The position numbers were made by a program, and so were the translations under genes. 64,000 nt of DNA from Bradyrhizobium viridifuturi (lineage in GTDB: Bacteria > Pseudomonadota > Alphaproteobacteria > Rhizobiales > Xanthobacteraceae): the NCBI RefSeq assembly GCF_001238275.1, contig NZ_LGTB01000047.1:1-64000 (forward strand), given 5' to 3'. The notes below the pieces were generated by a model. That model was not told the DNA's origin and ran no database searches. It worked only from the letters and a program-made list of their open reading frames with translations. This document shows positions 60,021 through 64,000 of the stretch, in pieces. How positions within the stretch are numbered: position 1 is the first letter of the stretch; the number at the start of each line of letters is the position of its first letter.

Positions 60021-62027
60021 TCAGCCGCGCAACCCCGGCACCAGTTCGGCTCCGGTCTCGACCTTGAGCGACGAGCCGGCGAAGTCATTTCCGATCGACT
60101 GGCAACGGCCGCCGAGATGCTTGGCGAGGAACGCTTCGGTGACGCCGTAGAACGCAAGCCGGTTTTCCGGCCGCACAAAGCCGTGCCCCTCGTCGGCGAA
60201 TGTGATGTAAGTCACCGGTACGTCACGCTGCTTGAGCGCGTTGACCATCTGCTCGGACTCGGCAGCCACAACTCTCACATCGCGCATGCCCTGTGCGATC
60301 AGGATCGGCTTCACGGCACGGTCGATGTGGGTCAGCGGCGAACGCTCGACCAGGAACGCCCGGCCGGCCTCGGTGCCGGGATCGCCGAGCCGGTTCTTCC
60401 AGATGCTGATCCACGGACCCCAATAGGGCGGGATCGTCGCCATGAAGGTGACCAGATTGGAGATCCCGAACAGATCGACGATGCAGGCGAACACGTCCGG
60501 TGTCCTGGTCGCCGCGACCAGCGCCGAATAGCCGCCATAGCTGCCGCCGAAGAAGCCGACGCGCTTCGGATCGGCGATGCCCTGCGCGATCGCCCAATCG
60601 ACCGCATCGATCAGATCGTCATGCATCTTGCCGCCCCATTCGTGGTCGGCGGCGGTGACGAAGGCTTTGCCGAAACCGGTCGAGCCGCGGTAGTTGACGG
60701 CCAGCACCGCATAGCCGCGGTTGGCGAGCCACTGATGGACCGGGCTGAACCCCCAGCTGTCGCGGTAGTACGGCCCGCCATGGATCACCAGCACCAGCGG
60801 CACGCGGCCCGCTTCGGCTTCGACCGGCCGGGTCAGGTAGCAGTTGAGGCGCAGGCCATCGCGCGAGGGAATCGCGACCGGCTCCAGCTTGCGCAGCGCG
60901 AGACCGTCGAGCGCGCGGCGCTGGGTGAACAGCTTGCGCACCTCGCGGGTCTTGCGGTCGAACAACGCAAATTCACCGCTCTCGGTGTCGCGCTCGAAAT
61001 GGACCGTGCCGAGGCGGAGATCATCGCTGTTGCTGACGAAGCTGATGTCGCCGGCGCCGTAGCGGCTCAGATCGGCGAGGTCGTTGGTGAGGCTCTGATC
61101 GACGGCGTGCCAGCGCATCCGGTCGGTGATCGCCAGCGCCGCCAACGGCCGGCGCTCCTCGTCGAAGATCGCCCGCACGATGTCGGCATCATCGTCGGCC
61201 GCAAGCAGCGTGGTCTGGCGCGTCGCCATGTTGAGCGCGAACAACGCCGCCTTGTCGCGGCCACGTGAATCGATCAGGTACAGCGTCTTGCCGTCGGTGC
61301 TGAAATCGAGCAGCTGGGTCGTATCGGTCTCGGCGATCGGCACCGTCATGAACGGAGCCCAGCTGCCGTCCGGATGGCGCTCGAACATCTCGGCGGAGCC
61401 GTCGGCGATCAGGCGCGACGCCAGCCGCAGCTGGAACGTGCTGTCGGTGATCAGCCCGGTGTAGTCGTGGTTCTCGTAGACGAGTTCGCTGCCGCCGGTC
61501 ACGATGTTGACGCGGTACATGTCGAAGTAGCGCTTGTCGCGCTGGTTGTGCCGCAGCAGCATCTCCTCGGGAAACTTGCGATCGGATTCCTGCAGGAAGG
61601 CCCTGACGCCGGTCTCCGGCGACAACGGCACAATCTTCCCGTCGGTGATGTCGACGCTGGCGGCACGCCAGTTCTCGTCGCCGTCACGCTCGCGGAAGAA
61701 CACCACGTGGCGATTGGTATGTGCCCAGCGATAGCCGGCCGAGATGTTGCGATCGGTGACGCGGGTCACCGGCCGTGCCGCCTTGGGATCGGACAGCGGG
61801 GCGACCCAGAGATTGTTCACACCATCGAGCGGCGCGACGTAGGACAACTGCGTGCCGTCGGGGCTAAGGCGGACGTTGATGTAGTCAGGATTGTCGAAGA
61901 ATACCTTGCGCGCGATCAGGGCGGCTGCCTCACCGCGCGCCGAACCGATCAGGCCGACAAATGGCAGCGACGCGCCAAGCATCGCGGCGCGGCGCAGCAA
62001 CAGGCGACGGTCGATTGGCGCAGGCAT
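60021..62027 (-). CDS. S9-family prolyl oligopeptidase-like serine peptidase, exported
   Basis: A 668-residue enzyme. The N-terminal signal has an RR pair ('DRRLLLRRAAMLGASLPFVGLIGSARGEA') and may be a Tat signal. Residues 40-385 form the beta-propeller lid with WD-like repeats. The alpha/beta hydrolase domain carries the triad: Ser496 in 'GFFGGSYGGY', Asp583 in 'AQGMRDVRV' and His615 in 'ADEGHGFVRP'. The oxyanion region is 'LVIHGGPYYRDSWGF'. It is likely a periplasmic di- or oligopeptidase. Confidence 0.94.
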   Translation of the reverse strand: MPAPIDRRLLLRRAAMLGASLPFVGLIGSARGEAAALIARKVFFDNPDYINVRLSPDGTQLSYVAPLDGVNNLWVAPLSDPKAARPVTRVTDRNISAGYRWAHTNRHVVFFRERDGDENWRAASVDITDGKIVPLSPETGVRAFLQESDRKFPEEMLLRHNQRDKRYFDMYRVNIVTGGSELVYENHDYTGLITDSTFQLRLASRLIADGSAEMFERHPDGSWAPFMTVPIAETDTTQLLDFSTDGKTLYLIDSRGRDKAALFALNMATRQTTLLAADDDADIVRAIFDEERRPLAALAITDRMRWHAVDQSLTNDLADLSRYGAGDISFVSNSDDLRLGTVHFERDTESGEFALFDRKTREVRKLFTQRRALDGLALRKLEPVAIPSRDGLRLNCYLTRPVEAEAGRVPLVLVIHGGPYYRDSWGFSPVHQWLANRGYAVLAVNYRGSTGFGKAFVTAADHEWGGKMHDDLIDAVDWAIAQGIADPKRVGFFGGSYGGYSALVAATRTPDVFACIVDLFGISNLVTFMATIPPYWGPWISIWKNRLGDPGTEAGRAFLVERSPLTHIDRAVKPILIAQGMRDVRVVAAESEQMVNALKQRDVPVTYITFADEGHGFVRPENRLAFYGVTEAFLAKHLGGRCQSIGNDFAGSSLKVETGAELVPGLRG

Positions 62028-62106
62028 CTGATTGCCCCCCGTCGGCGACTGTCACCGACGGCGCGAGGTTAAATGCGGCACCGCGACCGCGCAACGACGG
62101 CCTGGT

Positions 62107-63525
62107 TCATTGCCGCGCTTGTGATGAGGCACCGATCCAGACCAGCGCGGCGGCAGCAAGCAAGACGCCGGCGGAGATCACGAGGGCCGCGTGCAGGCCT
62201 GCCATGAAGGCCGCGGAGCGGCCGACCATCGAGCCGAACAGCGCGACGCCGAGCACGCTGCCGGTCTGCCGGGTCGCATTCAGCACCCCGGCCGCGATTC
62301 CGGCGTGCTGCGGCTCGGCGCTGCCGAGCAGCGTCGAAGTCAAAGGCGGCACCAGCAGGCCGAGGCCGCCGCTGATCGCGAGCAGTTGCAGGCAGATCGC
62401 GCGATAGCCGGTGCCTGGACCGATCAACAGCATCGCCAGGCATCCGGCGGCCGAGATCGCGGCGCCGAGCGCGATCGCCGACGGCGCGCCGATCCGCTCC
62501 GCGGCATGCGGCGCGATCAGGTTGGCGGGCAGCACTGCGCCGAGCATCGGCACGAATGCGAGGCCGGTTGCAAACGCCGACAATCCGTTGACCTGCTGGA
62601 AGTACAGGCTGAGCACGAAGATCAGCCCGTAGAATGCGACGTTGACCAGCAGGCCGACCATCGAGGTCAGCGCGAACATCCGGTGGCTGAACAGCGAGAG
62701 CGGCAGCATCGGCTGCGCGGCGCGCACCTCGCGCCAGACGAACAGCACGGAGAACACGGCGGCCAGCGCGAAGCCTGCGACCACGAACGGGCTGCTCCAG
62801 CCAAGCGCGCCGCCTTCGATCAGCGCGCCGGCCAGCGTGCTGAGCGCGGCGATCGCTGCAATTTGCCCGGGCAGATCGAGCCTGTGCTGCTGATGGCGGG
62901 TGGTTTCGCCGGCAAAGCGCCAGGCGAGCCACAACCCGGCGAGGCCGATCGGCAGGTTGACCAGGAAGATCGCGCGCCAGCCGACCAGCGTGATCAGCGC
63001 GCCGCCGACGAACGGGCCGGCGGTCAATGCAAGGCTCGCGCCTGCGGCCCAGACGCCGACCGCGCGTCCGCGCGCCGTCTCGTCCGCATGGGCGTGGCGG
63101 AGCAGCGCCAGCGAGTTCGGCACCAGGATCGCCGCGGCCAGTCCCTGCACGCAGCGCGCGGCGATCAGCGTCACGGCGTCGGGCGCGACGGCGCAGACGA
63201 GCGATGAAGCGGTGAAGATGGCAAAGCCGGCCATGAAGATGCGCTTGGCGCCGATCCGGTCGCCGAGCGCACCGGCGGTCAGGATGAAGGCGGCAAACGC
63301 GATGGTGTAGGCGCTGACCACCCATTGCAGCTCGGCAACGCCGCCGCCGAGCGAGCCGCCGATGGCGTTGAGCGCCGTGTTGACGATGGTGACGTCGAGC
63401 TGCACGACGCCGTAACCGAGACTCATGGCAGCGAGCGTCAACGTCGCCGCCAGCCCGGCCGTCCGCCGATGCCGTGCCGCGCGCCGGTCCGGCACGCGCC
63501 GGACGTTCGGGGATGTCTGTTGCAT
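62107..63525 (-). CDS. DHA2-type (14-helix) MFS transporter
   Basis: A 472-residue exporter. 'LGYGVVQLDVTIVNTALNAIGGSLGGGVAELQWVVSAYTIAFAAF' is the DHA2 signature (D in helix 1), 'ALGDRIGAKRIFMAGFAIF' is loop 2-3, and 'GVWAAGASLALTAGPFVGGALITLVGWRAIFLVNLPIG' is motif C. Export of drugs by proton antiport is inferred. The start at 63525 avoids a Lys/Glu-rich leader at 63552. No regulator is visible on its upstream side within the window. Confidence 0.93.
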   Translation of the reverse strand: MQQTSPNVRRVPDRRAARHRRTAGLAATLTLAAMSLGYGVVQLDVTIVNTALNAIGGSLGGGVAELQWVVSAYTIAFAAFILTAGALGDRIGAKRIFMAGFAIFTASSLVCAVAPDAVTLIAARCVQGLAAAILVPNSLALLRHAHADETARGRAVGVWAAGASLALTAGPFVGGALITLVGWRAIFLVNLPIGLAGLWLAWRFAGETTRHQQHRLDLPGQIAAIAALSTLAGALIEGGALGWSSPFVVAGFALAAVFSVLFVWREVRAAQPMLPLSLFSHRMFALTSMVGLLVNVAFYGLIFVLSLYFQQVNGLSAFATGLAFVPMLGAVLPANLIAPHAAERIGAPSAIALGAAISAAGCLAMLLIGPGTGYRAICLQLLAISGGLGLLVPPLTSTLLGSAEPQHAGIAAGVLNATRQTGSVLGVALFGSMVGRSAAFMAGLHAALVISAGVLLAAAALVWIGASSQARQ

Positions 63526-63552
63526 GGTCTTGACCTCGCTCTTCGCAACCAA

Positions 63553-64000
63553 TGCCAGAGGTAGGTCTTCGTTTCACAGTAACACTTCGCTACTGATCGA
63601 AGTATGACATCGCCATGTTGCGCGGGCCGTGCGGCCGCGGCGATCTTGCGCGGCGTTTTGCCTCAATAGACCTACGGACCGCCCCCCAAGGCGCCTCATT
63701 CCCGCCCAAACGGTGATCCACAGCCCTTCACGCGCATGCACGCATCGACTTCACGCTTTGGTAAACGCCGCGGCCACCTTCAATGTCCCCATGCTGACGC
63801 ATACCGTCTATTCGCTTCGCTCCGACAGCCCCGCGGCGATAGCAAAAATCGGCAAAAAGCGCGACAAAACCGGCTGAAACGCCGGAACATACACCTGGTC
63901 CGCTGCCGCAGCGGACATGGCCGCGACTCACATTCCGCAGAGCGAGAACATATGTAGGGCGTATGACAATGACGCTGGACGGGAGCCGAACCTTGGCTTG
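63553..64000. other. Terminal region without a supported gene
   Basis: About 450 bp with short frames only. An ATG at 63963 begins 'MTMTLDGSRTLA' and runs off the window end; it could be the start of a gene, but nothing in it is recognisable. No promoter or repeat is called. Confidence 0.4.

Noticed and set aside
62069..63577. Minus-strand frame of 502 codons
   Set aside because: Out-of-frame shadow of the MFS gene at 62107-63525; Arg/Ala-rich and without membrane helices.
1..64000. CRISPR arrays, tRNA or rRNA genes, transposases and integrases
   Set aside because: I saw no regularly spaced repeats, no tRNA cloverleaf with a TTCGA arm, no rRNA-like sequence and no transposase or integrase frame; a systematic tool search was not possible.

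Overview
The window is GC-rich alphaproteobacterial chromosome, most likely from Bradyrhizobium or a close relative. The flagellar gene set and order are Caulobacter-like (fliX diverging from flgI; flgI followed by a muramidase-less flgJ/cheL and flbY; flaF and flbT beside the flagellin; GG-N10-GC sigma-54 promoters with a TGGCACG core). The surrounding genes (DUF1127, MHYT-GGDEF-EAL, cyclase-TPR, many LysR/HxlR regulators, palindromic intergenic repeats) fit that group.

Layout. 1-1102: end of fliO and fliP. 1188-8120: metabolic and regulatory genes (VOC protein, PLP enzyme, MFS exporter, tautomerase, SDR, LysR). 8133-20318: second flagellar block. On the minus strand it holds fliL-fliM-DUF6468-motE, then a large exported TPR protein; an oppositely oriented membrane glycosyltransferase-like gene sits between motE and the TPR gene. 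On the plus strand, behind a sigma-54 promoter, it holds flgF-flgG-flgA-flgH. 20633-32909: mixed region with a small gene under its own sigma-54 promoter, a PAP2 phosphatase gene, stress and regulatory genes, a Tat-exported carbonic anhydrase paired with an exported SspB-like protein between two palindromic repeats, and dksA. 32951-44997: third flagellar block (fliX, flgI-flgJ-flbY, flaG, a small unknown gene, flaF, flagellin, flbT, flgL, flgK, flgE). 45142-52656: MsrB, FAD oxidoreductase, phosphatase, Usp, a DUF1127/MocR divergent pair and small exported or membrane proteins. 52739-64000: signalling and transport genes (adenylate cyclase-TPR, LysR/MFS pair, MHYT-GGDEF-EAL, S9 peptidase, MFS). 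A decayed copy of the 3' end of the EAL gene lies on the far side of the LysR/MFS pair.

The flagellar genes cover export gate (FliO/P), rod (FlgF/G, FlgJ), P and L rings (FlgI/H/A), switch and motor accessories (FliM/L, MotE), hook and junctions (FlgE/K/L), filament (flagellin, FlaG) and regulators (FliX, FlaF, FlbT). Four sigma-54 promoter matches tie them together, and one of these points to a small gene of unknown function.

Quality warning. Eight otherwise well-conserved genes are each broken by one or two single-base frame changes: the TPR gene, motE, DUF6468, the PAP2 gene, an NAD(P)H-binding oxidoreductase, flgI, flgL and a LysR gene. In every case the reading frame resumes in the correct family sequence, and the repaired lengths are exact multiples of three. 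Uncorrected sequencing or assembly indels are the simplest explanation, so these genes are annotated over their full span.
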